The notes below the pieces were generated by a model that was not told where the DNA came from, did not search any database, and worked only from the letters and a program-made list of their open reading frames with translations. A stretch of 57,078 nucleotides of DNA, from NCBI GenBank assembly GCA_900180385.1, contig FXLX01000009.1:1-57078 (forward strand), given 5' to 3'. The translations under genes were made by a program, and so were the position numbers. This stretch comes from an uncultured Candidatus Thioglobus sp. Its GTDB lineage: Bacteria; Pseudomonadota; Gammaproteobacteria; PS1; Pseudothioglobaceae. The stretch's first letter is position 1, and the number at the start of each line of letters is the position of its first letter. Shown one piece after another: positions 25,699-33,759 of the stretch.

Positions 25699-26868
25699 AT
25701 GTTCGCCCTACCACGCAACGTCTGGATATTAACAGCCAGCTTATCACTGTTTATGTCGCTGAGTGTTTTTGTGATTTTCTTGGGCGGCATCATCGGCCAA
25801 ACTTTAGCGCCAACTGACAGTCTATCCACTCTGCCCGTGGCATTATTAGTAGTTGGCACAGCTAGCTTTATTATTCCAATTAATCGATTAATGGCCATTA
25901 TTAGTCGTCGTCGAGTTTTTCTAAGTATTTGCACTTACACAGTAGCTATTATTGCACTGGCAATCACTGCCCTACAAATTCAATCTTTTTACTTGTTTTG
26001 TTTGGCTACTTTTTTATTTGGCGCAACCACTGCAACCATGAATCAATTTCGTTTTGCTGCCATCGAAAGTGTTAGTGACAATCTAAGTGCTACAGCCACT
26101 TCAGCAGTGTTAATTGGTGGCCTGGTATCAGCCTTTTTAGGCCCTGAAATTGCCACCCTGGGTAAAGACTTATTCGATACAACTTTTATCGGCTCATTCG
26201 TTATATTAAGCTCGTGTTTTTTTGTTGCCTTTGCACTCTTATGGTTTTATCAACAAACTAATATTGCAATCGAAGTGCAACATAACGACGCTCGTCCATT
26301 GTCGGTCATTATCAAACAACCTGTATTTATTATCGCCATTTCTAGTGCTGCTGTTGGCTATGTGGTGATGAGCTATTTAATGACAGCTACACCAATGAGC
26401 ATGCATGTGATTGATGGGTTTTCTTTAGAGCAAACCAAGTTTGTGATTCAATCACACGTAATCGCCATGTTCTTGCCGTCTTTATTCACCCCGTTTATTG
26501 TGAAATGGCTGGGTGTTAGCAGAATGATGCTTACTGGTGTGGCCATCTACTTTGCCTGTGTAGTCTTCGCTTATTCAGGCCATGCTCTTAACAACTATTG
26601 GATAGCGTTAATACTATTAGGATTAGGCTGGAATTTCTTATTTATTGGTGGCACCAGCTTACTGCCTAGAGCTTACAGCGACAACGAAAAATTTAAAGTT
26701 CAATCTTTAAATGACTTTCTAATTTTTGGTATTCAAGCCTTAGCTTCATTATCAGCTGGTTGGTTTGTATTTAATGTCGGTTGGGAAATGGTACTACTCT
26801 CTGCTGTACCATTACTCATTGTCCAGTTACTTGTATTATTATGGTGGCTTAATAATAAATCCGTTTAG
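25699..26868 (+). CDS. MFS-family transporter
   Basis: 389 residues, with about twelve hydrophobic segments from residue 10 onward. The loop after helix 2, INRLMAIISRRRVFL, corresponds to the MFS cytoplasmic signature between helices 2 and 3. A long central loop (QQTNIAIEVQHNDARPLSVIIKQ) divides the two halves. The family resembles YcaD/YfcJ-like or Rossmann-free efflux members, but substrate cannot be told. It starts on the base after the glmU stop, giving a three-gene unit with the exported protein and glmU. Confidence 0.85.
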   Translation: MFALPRNVWILTASLSLFMSLSVFVIFLGGIIGQTLAPTDSLSTLPVALLVVGTASFIIPINRLMAIISRRRVFLSICTYTVAIIALAITALQIQSFYLFCLATFLFGATTATMNQFRFAAIESVSDNLSATATSAVLIGGLVSAFLGPEIATLGKDLFDTTFIGSFVILSSCFFVAFALLWFYQQTNIAIEVQHNDARPLSVIIKQPVFIIAISSAAVGYVVMSYLMTATPMSMHVIDGFSLEQTKFVIQSHVIAMFLPSLFTPFIVKWLGVSRMMLTGVAIYFACVVFAYSGHALNNYWIALILLGLGWNFLFIGGTSLLPRAYSDNEKFKVQSLNDFLIFGIQALASLSAGWFVFNVGWEMVLLSAVPLLIVQLLVLLWWLNNKSV

Positions 26869-26957
26869 TTTTTTATCCTGCCAAAAAATTTGGAAATTAT
26901 TGAAATGGCATACTTTGAGTACGGAAACTGACGCAGTAATTATGAAAAAGTACTATT

Positions 26958-28163
26958 CTAAAATTGGATGCCTTCGATTTCGGCTATAGTATGGATGTCC
27001 TTGTCACCACGCCCCGAAAGATTAATAATAATATTTTTATCTTTTCCAAGTTTTTGTGCCAATTTAACGCCGTAAGCAACAGCATGAGAAGACTCAAGCG
27101 CAGGCAAAATACCTTCAACTCTAGTGAGCGTATGAAAGGCTTCTAGTGCTTCTTTATCGGTAATGGCTACATACTGCGCACGACCAGAATCTTTTAAATA
27201 AGCATGTTCTGGTCCAACGCCTGGATAATCCAAACCGGCAGAAATAGAGTGGCCTTCAATAATTTGACCGTTTTCATCTTCCATCAAATACGTTCTATTG
27301 CCATGAAGTACGCCAACACTGCCTGCACATAAAGGCGCGGCATGCGCTGTAGGGCCTTTATCAAGGCCATGACCTGCTGCCTCTACACCGTATATTTCAA
27401 CAGAAGCATCATCAATAAATTCATAGAATAAGCCAATAGCATTTGAACCGCCGCCCACGCAAGCCACCAATGCATCAGGTAGTCCGCCAACTTGATCGGC
27501 GAATTGGATTTTAGCCTCTTTACCAATAATTGATTGAAAATCACGCACCATCATCGGATAAGGATGCGGGCCAGCAACTGTACCAATGATATAAAACGTA
27601 TCATCAATGTTTGTTACCCAATCACGCATGGCTTCATTCAGCGCATCCTTAAGTGTTTTTGAACCCGAGGTGACCGGAATAACCGTTGCACCTAATAACT
27701 TCATGCGAAATACATTCAGCGCTTGACGAGCGACATCCACCTCACCCATATAGACCACACACTCCATGCCCAATCTTGCGGCAACCGTTGCGGTAGCAAC
27801 ACCATGTTGGCCTGCACCCGTTTCTGCAATAATGCGGGTTTTACCCATGCGTTTAGCCAGTAGCGCCTGACCAATAGTATTGTTAACTTTATGTGCGCCG
27901 GTATGGTTCAGATCTTCACGTTTAAGGTAAATCTGCGCACCACCGAATTTTTTACTTAGATTAACTGCATGATAAAGTGGTGTTGTACGCCCAACATAGT
28001 GCTTTAAATCATGTTCAAATTCACGAATAAACTCAGGATCATCTTTATATTTTGCGTACGCATCTTGCAGTTCAGTAATTGCTGTCATGAGTGTTTCTGC
28101 AATGAAAACACCGCCAAATTTGTCGAAATGGCCTTTATCGTCTGGTAAGTTGTAATTACTCAT
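26958..28163 (-). CDS. trpB: Tryptophan synthase beta chain
   Basis: 401 residues. The PLP lysine lies in [17 protein letters not shown]. The catalytic glutamate is in [15 protein letters not shown], the phosphate loop in [12 protein letters not shown], and [16 protein letters not shown] is also diagnostic. It condenses indole with serine to give tryptophan. It starts inside the last 4 bases of trpF. The normal next gene, trpA, is not here but about 9 kb downstream on the same strand. Confidence 0.98.
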   Translation of the reverse strand: MSNYNLPDDKGHFDKFGGVFIAETLMTAITELQDAYAKYKDDPEFIREFEHDLKHYVGRTTPLYHAVNLSKKFGGAQIYLKREDLNHTGAHKVNNTIGQALLAKRMGKTRIIAETGAGQHGVATATVAARLGMECVVYMGEVDVARQALNVFRMKLLGATVIPVTSGSKTLKDALNEAMRDWVTNIDDTFYIIGTVAGPHPYPMMVRDFQSIIGKEAKIQFADQVGGLPDALVACVGGGSNAIGLFYEFIDDASVEIYGVEAAGHGLDKGPTAHAAPLCAGSVGVLHGNRTYLMEDENGQIIEGHSISAGLDYPGVGPEHAYLKDSGRAQYVAITDKEALEAFHTLTRVEGILPALESSHAVAYGVKLAQKLGKDKNIIINLSGRGDKDIHTIAEIEGIQF

Positions 28164-28768
28164 AAATTTGTTTGTTTAATAAATTTCTTAATTTTTTCAA
28201 TATCTTTGACACCTTTGGCACTTTCTACGCCACTAGAAACATCTAGCGCATAGGGGCTAACTTGGCTAACAGCTTGATTGGCTGTTTCAGGCGTAAGTCC
28301 ACCTGCTAAGATGATTGGTAAGTCGGTATCAACCTTTGCTAAGGCCCAATCAAATTGATCGCCAGTGCCGCCAAAAGCATTTGGATTATAAGCGTCTAAT
28401 AATAGCCCGCTTGCTTGCTGGTAATCTTGTGCCAACTGAATAATATTTGTTTGCTCGTTAACACGCAACGCCTTAATAAACGGCATGGCATATTGTGCAC
28501 ATTGCTCGGGCGTTTCATCGCCATGGAATTGCAAGGTATCCAATGGCACCTCGCATAATACTTCATCAATAAAGTGCGAATCAGCATTAACAAATAAACC
28601 CACTCTATTAATAAAGGGTGGCAACGCTTGGACAATTTCCAACGCTTGATCAATATCAACATGTCGCGGAGATTTTTCATAAAAAACCAGGCCAATTGCG
28701 TCAATACCCAACATCGCAGCATCGCGTGCATTTTGTGCTTGAGTAAATCCGCAAACTTTGATTTTCAT
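28160..28768 (-). CDS. trpF: Phosphoribosylanthranilate isomerase
   Basis: 202 residues. [37 protein letters not shown] is the conserved beginning, with the catalytic cysteine at residue 6. [12 protein letters not shown] follows, the catalytic Asp is in [20 protein letters not shown], and [15 protein letters not shown] and [18 protein letters not shown] bind phosphate. The start follows the stop of the upstream unknown gene without a gap (TAAATG). Confidence 0.97.
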   Translation of the reverse strand: MKIKVCGFTQAQNARDAAMLGIDAIGLVFYEKSPRHVDIDQALEIVQALPPFINRVGLFVNADSHFIDEVLCEVPLDTLQFHGDETPEQCAQYAMPFIKALRVNEQTNIIQLAQDYQQASGLLLDAYNPNAFGGTGDQFDWALAKVDTDLPIILAGGLTPETANQAVSQVSPYALDVSSGVESAKGVKDIEKIKKFIKQTNL

Positions 28769-29476
28769 TTATTTTCCTTCAGCGTCTAATTTTTCTCTAA
28801 TGGCATCACGATCAACCCACCAATCTTCACCCACCAGTTGATCGATTGCACTAGAAAGTTTAGATAAGAAAACTTCTGGCTTATCTAGTTGTAATGTTTT
28901 ACGCCATAAGTCAAAGGTTGATTGATCTGAAACATGAGAATGCTCATCTGCAACTGAGGCAATCATCTGCGAGGCAAAAAAGGTTAGGTCATCGTCTGTG
29001 CCACGTCGAACAGAGACAATATAATGCGCTACTGCAGCAGCATAGGCTTTCGTATCGGCACCCTTGGGAGACTCTTCTACCAAATGTTGCAGCATAGCCA
29101 CGGTAATTTCAGCATCAATTGGGAAAGTAACACCCAACCATAGTGCGTGACCTAATGCCTTTAATGCATCTGGACCTTCAGACAAGAACATGGCATCACA
29201 AGCTTCTGTTGCTAATTCCCAAAGCTCATTTTCTTTAGCCAGATCAAATGCTGTCATGGCTTTTTCCCAGGCATCAGCACCCTTATAACGCTCAACTTGA
29301 ATTCGTGCAATTTCCAGCAAAGTATTGATTTTATCTTCAACTGGTGTATCGGCAGTTTGATCCATCAATTGCTTTTCAAAAAAATCTAGACGTGCAACTA
29401 ACTGCTCTTCATTGGCGTACATATCTTCGCCATCTTCAGCATCAAAAATTTGCTCTTTATTTAGGTATTTTCCCAT
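28769..29476 (-). CDS. Unknown acidic helical protein upstream of trpF
   Basis: 235 residues, rich in Ala, Glu, Asp and Leu with a few aromatics; no signal peptide or membrane segment. Predicted mostly helical, with weakly repeated helix pairs (for example INTLLEIARIQVERYKGADAWEKAMTAFDLAKENELWELATEACD) that resemble TPR-like packing. DADWW-like aromatic acidic end (GEDWWVDRDAIREKL). I do not recognise a family. It forms one translational unit with trpF and trpB and lies 10 bases from the small unknown gene upstream. The good coding character and operon position argue that it is real. Confidence 0.65.
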   Translation of the reverse strand: MGKYLNKEQIFDAEDGEDMYANEEQLVARLDFFEKQLMDQTADTPVEDKINTLLEIARIQVERYKGADAWEKAMTAFDLAKENELWELATEACDAMFLSEGPDALKALGHALWLGVTFPIDAEITVAMLQHLVEESPKGADTKAYAAAVAHYIVSVRRGTDDDLTFFASQMIASVADEHSHVSDQSTFDLWRKTLQLDKPEVFLSKLSSAIDQLVGEDWWVDRDAIREKLDAEGK

Positions 29477-29486
29477 GATTTATCCT

Positions 29487-29669
29487 CTAGTAAAAAGCCG
29501 CTTCTAGGCGGTCTTCCCAGTTATCTGGTACGTCCTGATAGTCTGGCTTAACATCCATACGGAAAAAACGCTCATCGGATGATTTAGCAATAGCTCTAAG
29601 TGTCACGACCAACTCCTCAAAATTATCTATTTGAGGGTTGCCGATCATTATTTCACTGATTAATAACAT
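29487..29669 (-). CDS. Small unknown acidic protein
   Basis: 60 residues: MLLISEIMIGNPQIDNFEEL, then a helix VVTLRAIAKSSDERFFRMD and an acidic, tryptophan-containing end (DVPDNWEDRLEAAFY). No signal peptide. It precedes the 235-residue unknown gene by 10 bases and shares its acidic character, so the two may act together. Starts at Met8 would also be possible. Its size makes the call moderate. Confidence 0.5.
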   Translation of the reverse strand: MLLISEIMIGNPQIDNFEELVVTLRAIAKSSDERFFRMDVKPDYQDVPDNWEDRLEAAFY

Positions 29670-29699
29670 AGTTTTGTTTATATATAAATACGAAGAATT

Positions 29700-30386
29700 T
29701 TACGCTACATTAGCCTTGACACTTTGAATAGAAAACTCTTTAGTTTGGGTATTTGTAAAAATTACTGCACTTAGTTTATTTCCATAAACACAGCCTGTAT
29801 CAATTCCTAATGTATTTTTCGTTTGTTTTACTTCTTTGAAATATTGATGACCATAAACGATAAATCCTTGGTTGCCATCATAAACATCTGCCCAAAAAAT
29901 AGACTCTTCATTTTCCCTGCCAAAGCTAACAAAATTCTGATTTTCATCTACAAACCGCAGTCTGAGAATTTTTGCCCTGTCTTTTTTACTTAGCTTGTCT
30001 AAATTTTGATGATTTTGCAACCCTCCATGCAATACAATGATTTTACCAAAGCGTAAAAATAAAGGCATATTTTGTAAAAAATCAATGTCGTCACTGTTTA
30101 GGTTGATAATAATATCTTTCTCATCTTCATCTAAAGTGATTGGGTTGTTTTTGTCTTTTTTCTGGTGTTTTAAATAACGAATGAGCTTATCTTCATGATT
30201 TCCTATAACTGATTTAATGCCGTTACTTTGTAAATATCTAAGCGCTTTAATAGAGTCTTTGCCGCGAGTAATTACGTCGCCTACACAAATCTCTATATCG
30301 TTTTTTTGAGGTTTTATTTTTTGTCGAAACCGCACTAATTCATCATAACAACCATGAATATCGCCGTAAACTATCAATTTACTCAT
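29700..30386 (-). CDS. PP2A-like metallophosphoesterase (PPP family)
   Basis: 228 residues. All metal-binding blocks of the PPP family are present: YGDIHGCYDEL (residues 7-17), VGDVITRGKDS in place of the usual GDxVDRG, VIGNHEDKLIR, VLHGGLQNH, and the late histidine in VYGHQYFKE. Family members are Ser/Thr phosphatases or Ap4A hydrolases. Its ATG overlaps the stop of the receiver protein by 4 bases, and it is the last gene of the methyltransferase/GHKL/receiver cluster. It could reset phospho-signalling in that system or cleave a nucleotide messenger; both are inference. Confidence 0.88.
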   Translation of the reverse strand: MSKLIVYGDIHGCYDELVRFRQKIKPQKNDIEICVGDVITRGKDSIKALRYLQSNGIKSVIGNHEDKLIRYLKHQKKDKNNPITLDEDEKDIIINLNSDDIDFLQNMPLFLRFGKIIVLHGGLQNHQNLDKLSKKDRAKILRLRFVDENQNFVSFGRENEESIFWADVYDGNQGFIVYGHQYFKEVKQTKNTLGIDTGCVYGNKLSAVIFTNTQTKEFSIQSVKANVA

Positions 30387-31276
30387 AATTTAGCTGCGAT
30401 TTTTTTATATTTTTGAATGTCTTTTCTAATTTTAATACATTGATTTTCTGAAAATTCCAACTCTGTTCCATCAAAATAAAAAAAAAAATGCGTTCCATTT
30501 TCTCGAATTTTCTCCTTCTCGTGAGCTAAAACATTACGTTTTTTTATAATATCTTGATTATAGTCTTTAAGGGTAAACTCGTTATCAGCTATTTTCTGAA
30601 CCGTGCGTGCTTTTTTATAGCTATCATAAATTAAATTATCTACCAACTCTTCTACATTTATATTTATATAAGTTTCATCATTTGCTGACAAATGATAGAA
30701 TGTATTCTTATCATTATTAAATTTCTTAAAAACACTATCTCTAATATATTTTTTTAATTCATTATGGTCAGGGTTATTTTGTGTAAATTTTTTAATAATC
30801 TCTTTTTTTATTCTATCTAATTCAGCAACTTCAGCCATAATCAAACCCCTGAGATTATTAACATCTTGAACTTTTCTAATAGTTACGTCAATAACATCTG
30901 TAACTTTTTCCTCAAAATCATCTTTATTTCTGCTTGTAATGTAAACGCCCTCTATATTATTTTCACTGACTGACTTTCTGACATTATCTAAAACTGTGGA
31001 ATAGAAAATAATATCAACCAAAGTATTTTCTCTAATGTTGTTAATAATTTGATCGCCAGTATCATCATTATCAAGGTTTAAATCAATCAAAAATAAATCA
31101 TACAATTTTTGATGCTCGGAGCTTGCTTCCTTGTCTTCGAATTCACTAATGCTTGTATATTTAGTTATATCGCAAACGAAGCCTTTATCTTCAAGATGCT
31201 CACTAATCACGCTTTCGTGGTTTTTGAAAAAAACTTGGTTATCGTCTATCCACAATACTTTATAAACTAATTTCAT
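30383..31276 (-). CDS. Receiver-domain protein with C-terminal HEPN-like RNase motif
   Basis: 297 residues from the ATG at 31276, chosen because it makes an ATGA overlap with the kinase-like gene; a TTG five codons upstream is possible. Residues 1-125 are a response-regulator receiver: acidic pair WIDDN (Asp11, Asp12), phosphoacceptor Asp65 in FLIDLNLD, and FYST for the conserved Ser/Thr. A coiled linker (about 130-165) leads to an all-helical domain with R247-N-V-L-A-H252 in IIKKRNVLAHEKEKI, the Rx4H signature of HEPN ribonucleases. Phosphorylation may therefore gate RNA cleavage. No DNA-binding domain is visible. Receiver call is strong; HEPN call rests on motif and helical context. Confidence 0.78.
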   Translation of the reverse strand: MKLVYKVLWIDDNQVFFKNHESVISEHLEDKGFVCDITKYTSISEFEDKEASSEHQKLYDLFLIDLNLDNDDTGDQIINNIRENTLVDIIFYSTVLDNVRKSVSENNIEGVYITSRNKDDFEEKVTDVIDVTIRKVQDVNNLRGLIMAEVAELDRIKKEIIKKFTQNNPDHNELKKYIRDSVFKKFNNDKNTFYHLSANDETYININVEELVDNLIYDSYKKARTVQKIADNEFTLKDYNQDIIKKRNVLAHEKEKIRENGTHFFFYFDGTELEFSENQCIKIRKDIQKYKKIAAKL

Positions 31277-32552
31277 TTTTTCAACTCCCAAACAACATTA
31301 ATTCCTTTTTCTTTATTGTTATTCAAAAAAATATTGCCATACATAGAATTAACAATTTTTTTAATATGGTGAAGCCCTAACCCAGATCCTTTTGTAGTAG
31401 TGAAGCCTTTCTGAAATACATCATTTATATTCTCAACGCTTGCATCTAACCCCTTACCGTTATCTTTAAATATTATTTGCTTGTTTTAAACAAAATATCT
31501 AAATTAGCTGCTTTAGCTTTTTTGGTATCTTCTGTCAATATCAAAACTATCATCAGTTGGTTCTCCATATGGATAAACCCTAAATCCATTGTTGTAAAGC
31601 ATTATATTGCCAAAATTTACTGGCTCCACTCCCATGATTCTAGTAAAGTTATTTTTAGCACTTGTATTTAAATACAATAAAGTAATTGATGTGTTTTTAA
31701 GTGTTTGTAATTATTTGCTTCTTCAATGTCATAAATTAACATCCCTCTATCAGTAAGCTTTGATTTTATTATTTTTTCAGTTATTTCAACCTTGAGTTTA
31801 GTAGTTTTTAAAGTTAATAGTTTTACTAAGTCATTGGCAATAGGCTCTCCAATTTTGCTGCCATGTTTTATGATATAGATTTGAAAATTATTAGATTGCG
31901 TATTAACTTCAAATGGATTTATCAATTTATTCAAAGAACGTTTTAAAATGTCTATTTTGCTATTTTTCTTTACTTTATAACCTTTACTTTCATCATCACT
32001 CCACCTAGATCTTAAGTTAGAGATTTCTAGAATTACACCGTAATCAAAATCTTTATACTTACTTGGTAATAATTTAGTATGCTTAACCCCAATATTGGCA
32101 AACTCTGTTTGTGAATTTTTCTCAAAATCTCCCCAGTTAACATCTAACTGATGAACCTCATCAGAGTTTATTTTTCTTGTAATTAATTTAAGGTTTTTAC
32201 CGAGCCTATCTGCTGAAAACCTGCCAATTCCCTTAGCACCAGCAAAACCTCTTTTTAAATTAATTCTATTACGATAGTCTTTATACCTATCGTCGAATCT
32301 TAACTCTTCATCTTCTTTATTATCTTTTTTTGCTGAATAAGCAACAAACAACCATTTATTTTTTAAATCATTCAAGCTCATGCCTTTGCCATTATCTCTA
32401 ATAGTAATCTTATCTTCTTCAAAAACTATATCTACTCTAGTTGCATGGGCGTCATAAGAATTTTTAACTAATTCAAATATAGCAACTTGATCGTTAACAA
32501 TTAAATCCTGTCCAATAATATTTTTTAATTCAGAGCTAATTTTAAATTCCAT
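31273..32552 (-). pseudogene. GHKL/paraMORC-type ATPase fused to histidine-kinase ATPase domain, decayed
   Basis: The first 294 codons are intact. They hold a GHKL module with N-box ELVKNSYDA (27-35), G1 box RDNGKGM (52-58) and G2 box GAKGIGRF (about 104-111), resembling prokaryotic MORC relatives. The frame stops at 31668-31670. A second frame continues with YLNTSAKNNFTRIMGVEPVN and GFRVYPYGEP, stopping at 31515-31513. A third reads LTEDTKKAKAANLDILFK, and a fourth reads QIIFKDNGKGLD, then GLGLHHIKKIV and a TGA that overlaps the receiver start. The pieces match a long protein ending in a HATPase_c domain. There are two single-base shifts and an internal deletion that removed the second N-box. 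The first module might still be made alone. Confidence 0.82.
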
Positions 32553-33703
32553 TACAGCATATCCTTTAAGGCCAACCCCGCTTGTTCGCTAAACAATGGC
32601 GGAATAGCATTACCGATTTGAGTGTATCTAGGAACTTCAAATTTTCGTCTATTACCACCGGTTGTATATTTACCTTTGAATTCATAACTATCAGGAAAAG
32701 ATTGAATACGAGCATATTCTCTAACTGTTAATATTCTAGGTTCACAGTAGTGAATATAATCATCTGGCAAAGTAGTTAACGTTGGTGTACAAGACTTTTC
32801 ACACAAAGGAACAATGGTGTGTTTTTTGAGGTTGTATTTCTTTCTTAACTCGTCGCTTATAGTTAAATTAGCTGTAGAATTATCTAAAATATATTGAAAG
32901 CGCTCAACAGTATCAACTCTATGCCGTGCAAATCTATGGCTATCTGCAACTTTATTAGTTAAGGGTCGCCCTTGTCTCATTAATTTTTGATAATTACTCT
33001 TTGGTTTTGAGTAAATACCCGCTTGAAAGCTTTGAGTGTCTGGAGAATCTTGCGTCCCGTTTATTTTGGTCAAATCAGAAATAGCATCGCTTAAAGATGT
33101 ATTATCTGTTATTTTTTTAGATTTAAAAAAATCTGCTCTATTTTTGACAATAGAGTTAAAAAAATCTTGTGCCTGTCCATTTTTTGTCGCTATCAAAATA
33201 AATCTACGTCGTTTTTGTGGAATGCCATATTCTGAAAAATTAACAATCTCACCATGAACATCGTAGCCTAATTTTTGTAATTTTTTCCACACATATTCAG
33301 AATATGCTTCACCCCTAACATTTTCAAAAAATAATATTTTTGGTTGGACTAAATTAACAAATTCAACATAAGAATCAATAAGCTTATTGCGATTATCTTT
33401 TTCATTACGTCTACCAGCCATAGAAAATCCTTGACAAGGAGGGCCGCCAGCCACAAGATCAATAGTACCTCGCAAAGATTTTAATTTATCTGAGTATTTA
33501 GAAATTACAGTATTAATATCATGGTTTTTTAAGTCTAGCCAGTCAGGCCAATCAAAATGACTGCGCTTACCAATTAGATTATGCTTTAATGTAAGAAATG
33601 CATCCGCGTTTTTTTCAATAGCAAATAACCCTTTCCAACCAGATTTTTGCAGCCCAAGAGAAAGACCACCACAACCAGAAAATAAATCAATATATCTTAC
33701 CAT
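32552..33703 (-). CDS. DNA (cytosine-5) methyltransferase
   Basis: 383 residues with all key motifs. Motif I is IDLFSGCGGLSLG (5-17). Motif IV is GGPPCQGFSMAGRR with catalytic Cys90. Motif VI is FENVRG, VIII is PQKRRRFILIA, IX is REYARIQSFPD and X is TQIGNAIPP. The target-recognition region lies between VIII and IX (about 185-320). The stop shares one base with the next gene's start (TAATG). No restriction endonuclease gene or Vsr gene is adjacent. It may be an orphan modification enzyme or the self-marking component of a defence cluster. Recognition site cannot be read from sequence. Confidence 0.95.
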   Translation of the reverse strand: MVRYIDLFSGCGGLSLGLQKSGWKGLFAIEKNADAFLTLKHNLIGKRSHFDWPDWLDLKNHDINTVISKYSDKLKSLRGTIDLVAGGPPCQGFSMAGRRNEKDNRNKLIDSYVEFVNLVQPKILFFENVRGEAYSEYVWKKLQKLGYDVHGEIVNFSEYGIPQKRRRFILIATKNGQAQDFFNSIVKNRADFFKSKKITDNTSLSDAISDLTKINGTQDSPDTQSFQAGIYSKPKSNYQKLMRQGRPLTNKVADSHRFARHRVDTVERFQYILDNSTANLTISDELRKKYNLKKHTIVPLCEKSCTPTLTTLPDDYIHYCEPRILTVREYARIQSFPDSYEFKGKYTTGGNRRKFEVPRYTQIGNAIPPLFSEQAGLALKDML

Positions 33704-33759
33704 AACAAAACATTTTACTTTAATACCGTTTCTTTAAACTCTTAATAAAAGTTGTTGTA

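Noticed and set aside
26869..26957. Terminator between convergent MFS and trpB
   Set aside because: I could not find a convincing stem with a T run in this 89-base gap.
31477..31671. Plus-strand open frame in the middle of the decayed GHKL gene
   Set aside because: It is opposite the remnants of the kinase gene, whose frames continue there on the minus strand with recognisable motifs.
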